Assembly: GCA_910575005.1 (NCBI GenBank)
Contig: CAJTCL010000010.1
Coordinates: 62,001 to 126,000 of the forward strand
Direction of reading: 5' to 3'
Origin: Lachnospiraceae bacterium
Lineage (GTDB): Bacteria; Bacillota; Clostridia; Lachnospirales; Lachnospiraceae
DNA: 64,000 nt
Part shown: positions 9,010-18,207 of the stretch, piece by piece
Layout: every line of letters starts with the position of its first letter
Numbering within the stretch: the stretch's first letter is position 1
Program-made: the position numbers and the translations under genes
The notes under the pieces: model-generated
Told to the model about the DNA's origin: nothing
Databases searched by the model: none
The model's input: only the letters and a program-made list of their open reading frames with translations

Positions 9010-10167
9010 ATGAAGAAACGTATGATCTGTCTGATGTTGGCAGCATGTGTGATCGGTACACTTACTGGATGCGGCAAAAAGAAAGAAGAGGTAAAACCAG
9101 AAGAACCAGTGGTGCAGACGGAAAATGAGGTGAAAAAGGAAGAACCAAAACCCGAACCAGAAAAACCAAAAAAAGAGGAAGAACCGAAAGATACTGTTCC
9201 AGAGGGCAAGGTTAAGAGTTATCTTACCGGAGAATGGATTGATGAGGAGCTTGCCAAAAAGAGGCCTCTGGCCATCATGATTGGAAATACCAAAGATGCA
9301 CTGCCACAATATGGCATATCCTCGGCAGATATTATCTATGAGGTTCCGGTTGAAGGTTCCTATACTCGTTTGATGGCGCTTTTTCAGGACTACAGCAGCG
9401 TAGAGAAAATTGGCTCTGTGCGAAGCTGCCGCCATTATTTTGTTTATTTTGCCAAGGAATTTGATGCGATCTATGCCCATTATGGACAAGCAGCCTATGC
9501 AGAACCACTTTTAGCCCAAGATGACGTCCATAATCTCAGTGGCATGGATTCCGCAATTGAATCTATTATGTTCTATCGAGATACCAATAGAAAATCGCCT
9601 CATAATGCATTTACCAGTGCAGAGGGGATTCAGGCGGGAATTGAGAAGAAGGGGTATCGGACAGAACTTGCAGATACCTATAGCGGACATTATCAGTTTG
9701 CACAAGATGATGCACCAGTGCAGCTCACAGGTGAGGATGCTCTGGTGGTGAGTCCTGGTTATTTTGTAAATAAGCCTTGGTTTGTCTATAACAGTGACGA
9801 CGGCTTGTATTATCGCTATGAATTTAATGATAAACACATAGATGGTGGCAATGAAAAACAGCTTGCGGTAAAAAATATCTTGGTACAATATTGTGATTGG
9901 TCTTATCTGGACGAAAATGGTTATATGGATATCAATACCACGTCTGGCGGAGATGGCTATTATATTACAAATGGTAAGATTGAAAAAGTAACCTGGACCA
10001 AGGCCAATGAAAGCTCACCGGCACGTTATTTTGACGAATCGGGAAACGAAATTACCATCAATCAAGGTAAAACTTGGGTCTGCGTAGTGCGGAATAAATA
10101 CAAGGATCGTTTTGGTGTTTACAAAGATGAAAACGAGTTATCTGAAGCAAGGCAAACAGAGGAATAA
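9010..10167 (+). CDS. DUF3048 (YerB-like) lipoprotein
   Basis: Predicted lipoprotein of 385 residues: signal segment MKKRMICLMLAACVIGTLTGC with lipobox LTGC, cysteine at ~21. A strongly charged Glu/Lys/Pro linker (~25-65) follows, then the DUF3048 domain with RPLAIMIGN, then YEVPVEGSYTRLMA and SVRSCRHYFV. The Bacillus homologue YerB is an envelope protein of unknown biochemical role. The gene has its own good binding site (GGAGGA) 24 bases after ybeY and precedes the flippase by 32 bases. Confidence 0.85.
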   Translation: MKKRMICLMLAACVIGTLTGCGKKKEEVKPEEPVVQTENEVKKEEPKPEPEKPKKEEEPKDTVPEGKVKSYLTGEWIDEELAKKRPLAIMIGNTKDALPQYGISSADIIYEVPVEGSYTRLMALFQDYSSVEKIGSVRSCRHYFVYFAKEFDAIYAHYGQAAYAEPLLAQDDVHNLSGMDSAIESIMFYRDTNRKSPHNAFTSAEGIQAGIEKKGYRTELADTYSGHYQFAQDDAPVQLTGEDALVVSPGYFVNKPWFVYNSDDGLYYRYEFNDKHIDGGNEKQLAVKNILVQYCDWSYLDENGYMDINTTSGGDGYYITNGKIEKVTWTKANESSPARYFDESGNEITINQGKTWVCVVRNKYKDRFGVYKDENELSEARQTEE

Positions 10168-10199
10168 GAAGTTGTAGGGTATTTGATTGAGGAATTTCT

Positions 10200-11858
10200 A
10201 TGAGTAAAACGAAAAAAAGCGAATCCAATTTTCTGGTACAAGGTTCTATCCTGGCGATTGCCTCTATTATTAGTCGAGTGATCGGATTATTGTATCGGAT
10301 TCCCTTAAAATCGATTATCGGCGATATTGGAAATGACTATTATGGTACGGCTATGGAGATTTACAGTATTTTGCTGCTAATCTCCTCCTATAGTCTGCCA
10401 GTGTCTGTTTCCAAACTGGTATCTACAAGGATGGCCAAAGGTCAGAGAAAAAATGCATACCGTATTTTTAAGGGGGCGCTTTTGTTTGCGTTGGTTTCTG
10501 GAAGCATTGCGTCGCTGCTTGTATATTTTGGAGCAGATTTTATTACCACTTATGTTGTGAATACACCATTGAGTATTTTTGCCCTGCAAACAATGGCGCC
10601 TACTCTGCTGATTGTGGCGGTTCTCGGTGTGATCCGAGGCTTTTATCAGGGAATGGGCACTATGATGCCAAGCGCACTTTCGCAATTGCTTGAACAGATT
10701 GCAAATGCGATTGCCAGCGTTACTTTTGCATATATGCTCTATCAATATGGAATTAAAATTGGGGCGGTTTTAGGTAATCCTTCCACTTATGCGGAAGCAT
10801 ATGGAGCTTCTGGCGGTACGATAGGTACAGGGGTTGGCGCTTTGGTTGCGCTGGTAACAGTATTGATAATCTTTCTGCTTTATCGTTCCAAATTAAGTAG
10901 AATGCTTGAAAAAGACAAAGGAAAGCATTTAGAAAGCTATGGCAGAATTTTTAGTATCTTAGTTCTCACAATTCTGCCTGTGCTTTTGAGCACTACCATT
11001 TACAATATTACTTCCTTTTTAGATACCAGTGTATTTAAACAGATTGCTGCCTCCCAGGGGTATAAAGCGACAGATTACAGTACTATGTGGGGAATTTATG
11101 TTGGAGAGTATAAAGTAATGGTAAATGTACCAATTGCCATCGCTTCCTCTGTGGCGACCTCTAGTGTTCCAAGTCTGTCAACAGCATTCGCGGCCAAGGA
11201 TATTCCTCAGGTAAAGCGAAAAGTAGCATATTCCATCCGCTTTATTATGATTATAGCAATTCCCTGTGCAGTAGGGATGGGGGTTCTTGCTTCTCCAATT
11301 CTGCAGCTTTTATTCCAGGACAGCCGTAAAATGCCAGAGCTGATGATGCAGATTGGAGCCGTTTCCATTATCTTTTATTCTCTCTCTACACTGAGTAATG
11401 GAATTTTGCAAGGAATTAATCGGATGAATATTCCAGTGAAAAATGCACTTATTACACTGATCTTACATATGGGTGTCTTAGTTGTACTAATGTATGGGCT
11501 GGATTTGAATATTTATGCGGTGGTATGGGCAAATACTTTCTTTTCCTTTTTTATGTGTGTTTTAAATGGGATGGCAATACGCAAATATTTAAGATATAAA
11601 CAGGAAATATTGCGTACTTTTGTAATTCCATCCATCTGCGCGGCAGTTATGGGGGCGGCAGTATATGGTATGTATCAACTTCTGATGGGTACTATTAACT
11701 CTAATGTAATGGCAACGACTGCTTCTATTATAATAGGTGTTATTGTTTATGGTGTTTTAATGCTGCTTCTCAGAGGTTTGCGTGAAAAAGAGCTTCTCAG
11801 TTTTCCGATGGGACATTTGATTATTCGTGTTGCAAAGAAACTGCATTTAATGAGATAA
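10200..11858 (+). CDS. Polysaccharide/lipid flippase of the MOP superfamily (SpoVB/MurJ-like)
   Basis: Integral membrane transporter of 552 residues with 14 predicted helices. The opening FLVQGSILAIASIISRVIGL is typical of SpoVB/YtgP-type MOP exporters, which flip lipid-linked precursors such as lipid II. The RGFYQGMGTMMPSALSQLLEQ segment near 147 and the central LSTTIYNITSFLDTSVF and NVPIAIASSVATSSVPSLS are also family features. Whether it serves peptidoglycan, spore cortex or capsule is not decided by sequence. It is closed by a terminator at 11906. Confidence 0.85.
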   Translation: MSKTKKSESNFLVQGSILAIASIISRVIGLLYRIPLKSIIGDIGNDYYGTAMEIYSILLLISSYSLPVSVSKLVSTRMAKGQRKNAYRIFKGALLFALVSGSIASLLVYFGADFITTYVVNTPLSIFALQTMAPTLLIVAVLGVIRGFYQGMGTMMPSALSQLLEQIANAIASVTFAYMLYQYGIKIGAVLGNPSTYAEAYGASGGTIGTGVGALVALVTVLIIFLLYRSKLSRMLEKDKGKHLESYGRIFSILVLTILPVLLSTTIYNITSFLDTSVFKQIAASQGYKATDYSTMWGIYVGEYKVMVNVPIAIASSVATSSVPSLSTAFAAKDIPQVKRKVAYSIRFIMIIAIPCAVGMGVLASPILQLLFQDSRKMPELMMQIGAVSIIFYSLSTLSNGILQGINRMNIPVKNALITLILHMGVLVVLMYGLDLNIYAVVWANTFFSFFMCVLNGMAIRKYLRYKQEILRTFVIPSICAAVMGAAVYGMYQLLMGTINSNVMATTASIIIGVIVYGVLMLLLRGLREKELLSFPMGHLIIRVAKKLHLMR

Positions 11859-11905
11859 TTCAAAGATTTCTTTATTAAAATCCATAATATTCTTAAGATT
11901 TCCTC

Positions 11906-11933
11906 AGAGTGTCAAAATTTTTTTTGACACTCT
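11906..11933 (+). terminator. Terminator with GTGTCAAA palindrome
   Basis: Perfect 12-bp stem AGAGTGTCAAAA/TTTTGACACTCT (11906-11917, 11922-11933) around a T4 loop. The same GTGTCAAA/TTTGACAC core recurs at 26583 and 41129. Confidence 0.75.
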
Positions 11934-11950
11934 AATTATATTCTAGACGA

Positions 11951-11979
11951 TTGTATTATCATGAAAGGTTGTGTATAAT
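11951..11979 (+). promoter_or_regulatory. Sigma-A-type promoter of recU
   Basis: TTGTAT (11951-11956), a 17-bp spacer and TATAAT (11974-11979). Transcription would begin near 11986, which rules out the in-frame upstream TTG at 11951 as a start codon for recU. Confidence 0.65.
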
Positions 11980-12058
11980 AGTAGTATTGCTTGTAGAATT
12001 ATTATTTAAAATAATGATTGTTGTGAATCATATGGATAAAAGAAAGAGTGAAAATGGT

Positions 12059-12592
12059 ATGGCAACCTGGAATTCAAGGGGACTACGTGGGTCTACATTA
12101 GAAGAATTTATCAATCTAACCAATGAAAAGTACGCGGAACATGGACTTGCTCTCATACAGAAAGTACCTACACCAATTACCCCAATTAAGATTGACAAAG
12201 ATAATCGTCATATTACGCTCGCCTATTTTGACCAGAAAAGTACAGTGGATTATATTGGTGCAGTACAGGGGATTCCAGTCTGTTTTGATGCCAAAGAATG
12301 TCATACTGATACATTTCCCCTGCAAAATATTCATCCCCATCAGGTGGAATTTATGGAAAAATTCGAGGCACAGCAGGGAATTTCATTTTTGTTGATTTTT
12401 TATTCTCACCGCAATGAGAATTATTATTTGCGCTTTAAAAAATTGATGGAATTTTGGAATCGCGCACAGGAGGGCGGCAGAAAAAGCTTTCGATATGAAG
12501 AATTGGAACCAGAATATTTTCTGTCTTCCAAAGGTGGGATATTGGTTCCTTATCTAGACACCATTCAGACAGATCTGGTAAATCGCAGTTGA
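12059..12592 (+). CDS. recU: Holliday junction resolvase RecU
   Basis: Structure-specific nuclease that cuts Holliday junctions during recombinational repair and segregation in Firmicutes. The protein begins MATWNSRGLRGSTLEE and shows the RecU core: PTPITPIKI, then KSTVDYIGAVQGIPVCFDAKEC, where the D...D-x-K residues form the PD-(D/E)XK metal site. F-H-P-Q follows as HPHQVEFM. Length from ATG 12059 is 177, close to clostridial relatives. In-frame ATGs at 12014 and 12032 are alternatives with equally weak binding sites. The gene ends inside the his promoter. Confidence 0.88.
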   Translation: MATWNSRGLRGSTLEEFINLTNEKYAEHGLALIQKVPTPITPIKIDKDNRHITLAYFDQKSTVDYIGAVQGIPVCFDAKECHTDTFPLQNIHPHQVEFMEKFEAQQGISFLLIFYSHRNENYYLRFKKLMEFWNRAQEGGRKSFRYEELEPEYFLSSKGGILVPYLDTIQTDLVNRS

Positions 12593-12617
12593 CAATTTCA
12601 TCATGCTTCGATATAAT
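12589..12617 (+). promoter_or_regulatory. Consensus sigma-A promoter of the his operon
   Basis: TTGACA (12589-12594), 17-bp spacer, TATAAT (12612-12617): a perfect consensus match that overlaps the recU stop codon. The leader before hisZ is only ~55 bases, too short for a T-box, and no T-box was recognised. Confidence 0.85.
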
Positions 12618-12676
12618 ATGTCTGATTTAATATGGTAATATGGTAGCACGTTAAAGTATAGAAAGGATATTGACAG

Positions 12677-13861
12677 ATGAAACGCAAATTATTACATACA
12701 CCAGAAGGGGTACGGGATATTTATAATATGGAATGTGCAAGGAAATTGATTTTACAGGATAACTTGCACAATTTATTGAAAAAGTACGGTTATCATGCAA
12801 TTGAGACACCAACTTTTGAATTTTTTGATATCTTTAGCCGTGAAATTGGTACAACTCCCTCCAAGGATCTATATAAATTTTTTGACCGTGAGGGAAATAC
12901 ATTGGTACTTCGTCCTGATATGACGCCTTCGATCGCCAGGTGTGTGGCAAAATATTACGGGGATGAGGAATTTCCAGTGCGTCTCTGTTATATGGGGAAT
13001 ACTTTTATCAATAACAGCAGTTATCAAGGCCGCCTAAAGGAAAATACACAGCTTGGCGCCGAACTGGTAGGAGATAATTCTGTAGCGGCAGATGCAGAGA
13101 TTTTGGCACTCGTCGTCAATGCTCTGAAAACTGCTGGTCTGCAGGAGTTTCAAATTGGGGTGGGACATGTGGGATTTTTCCGCGGGCTCGTTGAGGCGGC
13201 AGAACTTGAAGAAGGGCAGGAGCAAGAGTTGATTTTGCTGCTCGCCAATAAAAACTTTTTCGGTGTGGAAGAAGTGATTGATTCTCTTCATCTGTCTGGT
13301 ACTTTAAAGGAGTTGTTTTCTATGCTGGGCAGTCTTTGTATGACAGATGATATGTTAAAAAGAGCACAAGAATTGTCGCAAGAATTTCCGCAGATTTTGC
13401 AGGCTTTGGAGCGTTTGGAGGCTTTACAGCAAATTTTGTCTTGTTATGGTATAGAAAAATATATTTCCATTGAGCCAGGAATGCTGAGTAGTTATCATTA
13501 TTATACAGGAATGATATTTGCTGGATATACGTTTGGCAGTGGAGAGCCGATTGTGAAAGGTGGACGCTACGACCAACTAATGGATTATTTTGGCAAACAT
13601 GCACCATCCATTGGGTTTGCAGTGGTAATTGATCAACTTCTGGCAGCTTTGTCCAGGCAGAAGGTTGAAATTCCAATAGATAATAATCAAACATTGATTG
13701 TATATAGAGATAAGACGCAGCGTGAAGCCATTCATAGAGCAGAGGTGTTGCGAAAAGAAGGGAACAGCGTCGCACTGGCAGTCTGGGAAGAATCGAAGAC
13801 AGAAGAGGACTATCATTCATATGCCAGACGTATGCATATGAATGAAATAATTTTTCTATAA
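12677..13861 (+). CDS. hisZ: ATP phosphoribosyltransferase regulatory subunit HisZ
   Basis: HisRS-like protein that forms a hetero-octamer with the short HisG and is needed for its activity and histidine feedback. The opening TPEGVRDIYNMEC and the class II synthetase-like motif LRPDMTPSIARCVAKYY (residues ~75-91) are present. Motif 3-like GGRYDQLMDYFG lies near 295. The anticodon-binding domain of HisRS is missing, as expected for HisZ, and a short C-terminal domain ends at 394. It is the first gene of the operon. Confidence 0.93.
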   Translation: MKRKLLHTPEGVRDIYNMECARKLILQDNLHNLLKKYGYHAIETPTFEFFDIFSREIGTTPSKDLYKFFDREGNTLVLRPDMTPSIARCVAKYYGDEEFPVRLCYMGNTFINNSSYQGRLKENTQLGAELVGDNSVAADAEILALVVNALKTAGLQEFQIGVGHVGFFRGLVEAAELEEGQEQELILLLANKNFFGVEEVIDSLHLSGTLKELFSMLGSLCMTDDMLKRAQELSQEFPQILQALERLEALQQILSCYGIEKYISIEPGMLSSYHYYTGMIFAGYTFGSGEPIVKGGRYDQLMDYFGKHAPSIGFAVVIDQLLAALSRQKVEIPIDNNQTLIVYRDKTQREAIHRAEVLRKEGNSVALAVWEESKTEEDYHSYARRMHMNEIIFL

Positions 13862-13991
13862 TGGAAATAGTTAGAGGAAAGGTGAAAGAAAAACAGAAGA
13901 AAGGATAAAATGCAAACATATATCGTTCATCTTTTGTGTTTGCACCTCAAATGAAAATGCAAACATTTTTACATGAGGTTTGGTTTAAAAT
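13862..13991 (+). other. hisZ-hisG intercistronic gap with repeated TGTTTGCA/TGCAAACA words
   Basis: This 130-base gap holds two TGCAAACA words (near 13909 and 13961) and one TGTTTGCA (near 13938), and CCTCA/TGAGG arms bracket the last part. They can form alternative small hairpins before hisG. No T tract follows, so it is not an obvious terminator. Confidence 0.3.
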
Positions 13992-14627
13992 ATGAGATAT
14001 TTGACATTTGCTTTGGGAAAAGGGCGTTTGGCCAGAAAGACGCTGGAAACCTTTGAAAAAATAGGAATCACCTGTCAGGAAATGAAAGATAAAGAGACCA
14101 GAAAATTAATTTTTGTAAATGAAGATTTAAAGTTAAAATTTTTCCTTTCCAAAGGGCCTGATGTTCCTACCTATGTAGAGTATGGTGCGGCAGATATTGG
14201 AATTGTAGGAAAAGATACTATTTTAGAGGAAGCTCGAAATATTTATGAGGTTTTGGATTTGGGATTTGGCAAATGCCGTATGTGTGTCTGTGGACCGAAA
14301 GAAGCACATGAATTGCTGAGGCATCATGAGTTAATTCGAGTGGCCACCAAATACCCGAGAATTGCCAAAGATTATTTTTATAATAAAAAACATCAAACAG
14401 TAGAAATTATTAAGCTAAATGGTTCTATTGAGCTTGCCCCCATAGTAGGGCTGTCAGAGGTCATTGTCGATATTGTGGAGACAGGTTCTACATTGCGGGA
14501 GAATGGTCTGGGCGTGTTGGAGGAAGTCTGCCCACTCTCTGCACGGATGGTAGTCAATCAGGTAAGTATGAAGATGGAAAATGAGCGTATTACCAAGCTA
14601 ATCCGAGATCTAAAAGAGGTACTTTAA
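13992..14627 (+). CDS. hisG: ATP phosphoribosyltransferase, short form (HisG-S)
   Basis: Catalyses the first committed step of histidine synthesis, joining ATP and PRPP. At 211 residues it is the short form lacking the C-terminal regulatory domain, which agrees with hisZ upstream. Seen: [13 protein letters not shown] at the start, [13 protein letters not shown] near 77-89, and the PRPP-binding [18 protein letters not shown] near 156-173. Confidence 0.95.
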   Translation: MRYLTFALGKGRLARKTLETFEKIGITCQEMKDKETRKLIFVNEDLKLKFFLSKGPDVPTYVEYGAADIGIVGKDTILEEARNIYEVLDLGFGKCRMCVCGPKEAHELLRHHELIRVATKYPRIAKDYFYNKKHQTVEIIKLNGSIELAPIVGLSEVIVDIVETGSTLRENGLGVLEEVCPLSARMVVNQVSMKMENERITKLIRDLKEVL

Positions 14628-14713
14628 GTTCAAGTGTAAGCTCAGGGAGTGCTTTCAAGTACATAATTAAAATTTTGATTTATACGACAATTATTTTACA
14701 AGGAGGATGCCTC

Positions 14714-16006
14714 ATGAGGATCTTAAAATTAACAGAGGAGACAAGAACAAATCTTTTGGAGGAGCTTCTAAAGCGAAGTCCAAACAGTTATAAACAGTAT
14801 GAAGATAATGTAAATGCTATTATTGAAAAGGTGCGTAGAGAGAGAGACAGTGCTGTTTTCTCCTATACCAAACAGTTTGACGGCGCAGATATCAATGAAG
14901 AATCCATCAAAGTGACCAGAGAAGAGATTGAAGAAGCATATCATCTGGTAGATCAGAAGCTGATTACAGTGATGAAAAAATCGCTCAATAATATCAGAAC
15001 TTATCATGAGAAACAGCGGCAATACAGTTGGTTTGACAGTAGACCAGATGGCGTGATGCTTGGGCAGAAGGTGACACCGATTGCCAGTGCAGGCGTGTAT
15101 GTACCTGGTGGAAAAGCAGCATATCCTTCTTCCGTATTGATGAATGTGCTGCCTGCAAAAGTGGCTGGGGTAGAAAAAATCATAATGACTACTCCCTGTA
15201 ATAAAGAAGGCAAAGTAAATCCGGCGACCCTTGCCGCTGCAGATCTTGCCGGAGTAGATGAGATCTATAAGGTGGGCGGTGCACAGGCGATTGCAGCCCT
15301 TGCTTTTGGTACAGAGAGCATTCCTAAGGTGGATAAAATAGTCGGACCTGGAAATATCTATGTGGCACTTGCCAAAAAAGCAGTATTTGGCCATGTGAGT
15401 ATTGATTCAATTGCAGGCCCTAGTGAGATTTTAGTATTGGCAGATGAGACTGCAAATCCTAGATATATAGCGGCAGACTTATTGTCCCAGGCGGAACATG
15501 ATGAATTGGCAAGCGCGATCTTAATCACGACCAGCGAGAAATTGGCACAGCAGGTTTCTAAAGAAGTGGAGCAGTTTACAGCCAATCTTTCTAGAAAGGA
15601 GATTATTGAGAAATCTCTGGAAAATTATGGTTATATTTTGGTGGCTGAAAATATGGCAGAGGCAATTGCAGCGGTCAATGAAATTGCCTCAGAGCATCTG
15701 GAAATTTTGACTACAAATCCATTTGAAGTGATGATGAGGATCAAAAATGCTGGAGCTATCTTTTTGGGTGAATATGCCAGCGAACCGTTGGGAGATTATT
15801 TTGCAGGACCTAATCATGTGCTTCCAACCAACGGCACAGCAAAGTTTTTCTCACCGTTAAGCGTAGATGATTTTATCAAAAAGTCCAGTATTATTTCGTA
15901 TTCGAGAGAAGCTTTGGAGCCAATTTACAAAGATATTGTTCAATTTGCTACTTCTGAGCAATTGACAGCACATGCAAATTCGATTCAAGTCAGATTTGAA
16001 GACTAA
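14714..16006 (+). CDS. hisD: Histidinol dehydrogenase
   Basis: Zinc and NAD-dependent enzyme that oxidises L-histidinol to histidine in two steps. Family hallmarks include YVPGGKAAYPSSVLMN, the GPGNIYVALAKK and IDSIAGPSEILVLAD segments, SQAEHDELASAIL with the zinc ligands, and FAGPNHVLPTNGTA. ATG 14714 is preferred because AGGAGG precedes it by 8 bases; the longer frame from 14675 adds 13 unlikely residues. Length is then 430, normal for HisD. Confidence 0.95.
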   Translation: MRILKLTEETRTNLLEELLKRSPNSYKQYEDNVNAIIEKVRRERDSAVFSYTKQFDGADINEESIKVTREEIEEAYHLVDQKLITVMKKSLNNIRTYHEKQRQYSWFDSRPDGVMLGQKVTPIASAGVYVPGGKAAYPSSVLMNVLPAKVAGVEKIIMTTPCNKEGKVNPATLAAADLAGVDEIYKVGGAQAIAALAFGTESIPKVDKIVGPGNIYVALAKKAVFGHVSIDSIAGPSEILVLADETANPRYIAADLLSQAEHDELASAILITTSEKLAQQVSKEVEQFTANLSRKEIIEKSLENYGYILVAENMAEAIAAVNEIASEHLEILTTNPFEVMMRIKNAGAIFLGEYASEPLGDYFAGPNHVLPTNGTAKFFSPLSVDDFIKKSSIISYSREALEPIYKDIVQFATSEQLTAHANSIQVRFED

Positions 16007-16026
16007 GCGAGAAACGAGGGATTATA

Positions 16027-16620
16027 ATGTCAGCAGATAGAATTGCAAGACAACATCGAAAAACAAAAGAGACCGACATCAACCTTACCCTAAACTTGGA
16101 TGGTTGTGGAACCACACAGTTAGATACTGGGATTGGGTTTTTTGATCATATGTTAGACGGATTTGCGCGCCACGGATTTTTTGACCTTAAAGTACAAGTT
16201 CAGGGAGATCTGATTGTAGATACACATCATTCGATAGAAGATACCGGAATCGTTCTTGGTAATGCGATTCGATTTGCCACAAAGGATAAAAAGGGATTGA
16301 AACGTTATGGAAGCTGCATTCTCCCTATGGATGAGACATTGGTTTTATGTGCAATTGATCTCTGCGGCAGGCCGTATTTCTCCTTTGAAGGTGAATTTAC
16401 TGCAGAGAGAATCGGATATATGGAAACAGAGATGGTACGAGAGTTTTTTTATGCAATCTCATACAGTGCTGGTATGAATCTACATATGAAAATCTTATCG
16501 GGAATCAACAATCATCATATGGTGGAGGGACTTTTTAAGGCCTTTGGACGTGCATTGGATGAGGCGACTGGAAAAGATCCGAGAATCAAAGATATTATGT
16601 CGACGAAAGGTAGTTTATAG
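16027..16620 (+). CDS. hisB: Imidazoleglycerol-phosphate dehydratase
   Basis: Manganese enzyme that dehydrates imidazole glycerol phosphate to imidazole acetol phosphate. Monofunctional form of 197 residues. The metal-binding histidine motifs are intact: FFDHMLDGFARHG, DTHHSIEDTGIVLG, and the second set NNHHMVEGLFKAFGRAL near 160. It lies 20 bases after hisD and 8 before hisIE. Confidence 0.95.
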   Translation: MSADRIARQHRKTKETDINLTLNLDGCGTTQLDTGIGFFDHMLDGFARHGFFDLKVQVQGDLIVDTHHSIEDTGIVLGNAIRFATKDKKGLKRYGSCILPMDETLVLCAIDLCGRPYFSFEGEFTAERIGYMETEMVREFFYAISYSAGMNLHMKILSGINNHHMVEGLFKAFGRALDEATGKDPRIKDIMSTKGSL

Positions 16621-16628
16621 GTGAAGCT

Positions 16629-17909
16629 ATGGAATATAAAAACCTGATTGCCACTATTTATTTAAAGAATGGTATGGCAGTAAAGGGACAGGAAAATAGG
16701 GAGAGCGCCGGAGATTGGAAGGAACTGGCGAAGGTTTATAACGACAGTGGTGTGGATAAACTATATGTATTTGACCTGGCTGATTCGGAGAAAGAGCATG
16801 ATATCAATCTGCATACACTAAAAGAATTATGCCGAGTAATTGAGATCCCAATTTATGGAGTGGGATATATTCATCAATTGGAAGATATTAAAAAAATCCT
16901 CTATTCTGGATGCAAAGGTGTAATCCTGGATGGTTCTGACCATAATGTAATTCAATTGGCCAGAGAAGGTTCCAGACGTTTTGGCAGAGAAAAAATGCTG
17001 ATTTCTATGGAAACCGTAGATTTGATCTTTAAACATAAAAGAGAGGTAGAAGAGCTGGTTCATAAATTGGTGGTTTTAAATGAGGATATTGTCAGCGCCT
17101 TGGAAAACATTATTGATATCCCTTTTAGTGTGATTGTGCCTGACTATAACACCAAACGCTGGATTAGGATATTAAAGAAAGACTCTGTAACTGGCATAGG
17201 AGGGACATATCTCAGCGTTCCACAGACAGATGTCATGAAGTTAAAAGTGCTCCTTGCCACAGAAGGCATAGAAACCCGTAAGTTCAAGTCCGCAATGATG
17301 TGGTCAGATTTTAAATTAAATGCTGATGGCATGATACCAGTGATTGTACAGGATTACCAAACCTGTGAGGTGCTGATGCTTGCCTATATGAATGAGGAGG
17401 CATTTTACACTACACTTGCTTTGGGTAAAATGACCTATTACAGCCGAAGCCGCGATAAACTTTGGATTAAAGGGGAGACCTCTGGTCATTATCAGTATGT
17501 CAAATCCTTGACGATCGACTGTGACAAAGATACGATTCTGGCTAAAGTCTCACAAGTGGGTGCAGCTTGTCATACCGGAAATCCGACCTGTTTTTTCCAG
17601 GAATTGGTGAAAAAAGAATATTCTAGTAAGACGCCTTTTAATGTATTTGAGAATGTATATAGCACGATTAAAGACCGCAAACAAAATCCACGCGAGGGTT
17701 CTTATACCAATTCTCTCATTGATAAGGGATTAGATCAGATCCTCAAAAAGATTGGAGAGGAAGCCACAGAGATTGTGATTGCTGCCAAAAATTCACAGAC
17801 AGAGGATATAAAATATGAAATTTGTGATTTTCTCTATCATTTGATTGTGCTGATGGTAGAGACGGGTGTCACTTGGGATGATATTGTGGAGGAATTGAAT
17901 CGGAGATGA
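16629..17909 (+). CDS. hisIE: HisIE (phosphoribosyl-AMP cyclohydrolase / phosphoribosyl-ATP pyrophosphatase) with N-terminal HisA/HisF-like domain
   Basis: Catalyses the second and third steps of histidine synthesis. Three parts are seen in 426 residues. Residues 1-~215 resemble a HisA/HisF TIM barrel but are shorter and lack catalytic aspartates: the LDVKDG position reads IYLKNG and the second aspartate is replaced in ISMETVD. Residues ~220-325 are HisI, with three zinc cysteines (DCDKD, ACHTG, TCFF). Residues ~330-426 are HisE with GEEATEIVIAAK and EICDFLYHLIVL. The N-terminal domain is probably structural. hisH, hisA, hisF and hisC are absent from this operon, which ends here at a terminator. 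Confidence 0.9.
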   Translation: MEYKNLIATIYLKNGMAVKGQENRESAGDWKELAKVYNDSGVDKLYVFDLADSEKEHDINLHTLKELCRVIEIPIYGVGYIHQLEDIKKILYSGCKGVILDGSDHNVIQLAREGSRRFGREKMLISMETVDLIFKHKREVEELVHKLVVLNEDIVSALENIIDIPFSVIVPDYNTKRWIRILKKDSVTGIGGTYLSVPQTDVMKLKVLLATEGIETRKFKSAMMWSDFKLNADGMIPVIVQDYQTCEVLMLAYMNEEAFYTTLALGKMTYYSRSRDKLWIKGETSGHYQYVKSLTIDCDKDTILAKVSQVGAACHTGNPTCFFQELVKKEYSSKTPFNVFENVYSTIKDRKQNPREGSYTNSLIDKGLDQILKKIGEEATEIVIAAKNSQTEDIKYEICDFLYHLIVLMVETGVTWDDIVEELNRR

Positions 17910-17997
17910 GGAGTTTTGAGGCAAAGAAACTAGAATATTAATTTGTAAATGTTGGTAGTGTTTTGTGCGTTTCATATATGGTTAAGATTTCAATTAA

Positions 17998-18047
17998 GAG
18001 GAAAAGATTTACATAAAAATATTATGTAAATCTTTTCCTCTTTTTTT
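17998..18047 (+). terminator. Strong terminator of the his operon
   Basis: Perfect 19-bp stem (17998-18016 with 18022-18040, GAGGAAAAGATTTACATAA and its complement), 5-nt loop, then seven T. It lies 89 bases after the hisIE stop. Confidence 0.93.
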
Positions 18048-18207
18048 GGAATAAAGTTAGCATAACTAATCAGCATGTAAAATGTGCGTAAAATCTTGGA
18101 AAAAAAATAAATATAGGAATATAATAATTGTTGTATTTTCTAGAATTTATGACATAAACAAGATTATAATTGTGAGAAATGACGAATGTATATGGAGGGG
18201 TGGGATT

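Noticed and set aside
12593-12676. T-box or His-attenuator leader before hisZ
   Set aside because: The leader is only ~55 bases from the predicted start of transcription; no T-box core or His-codon-rich peptide was found.
18082-18207. 42-residue upstream extension of the LRR protein
   Set aside because: GGAGGGG and a standard signal peptide start at ATG 18208; the extension would hide the signal peptide.
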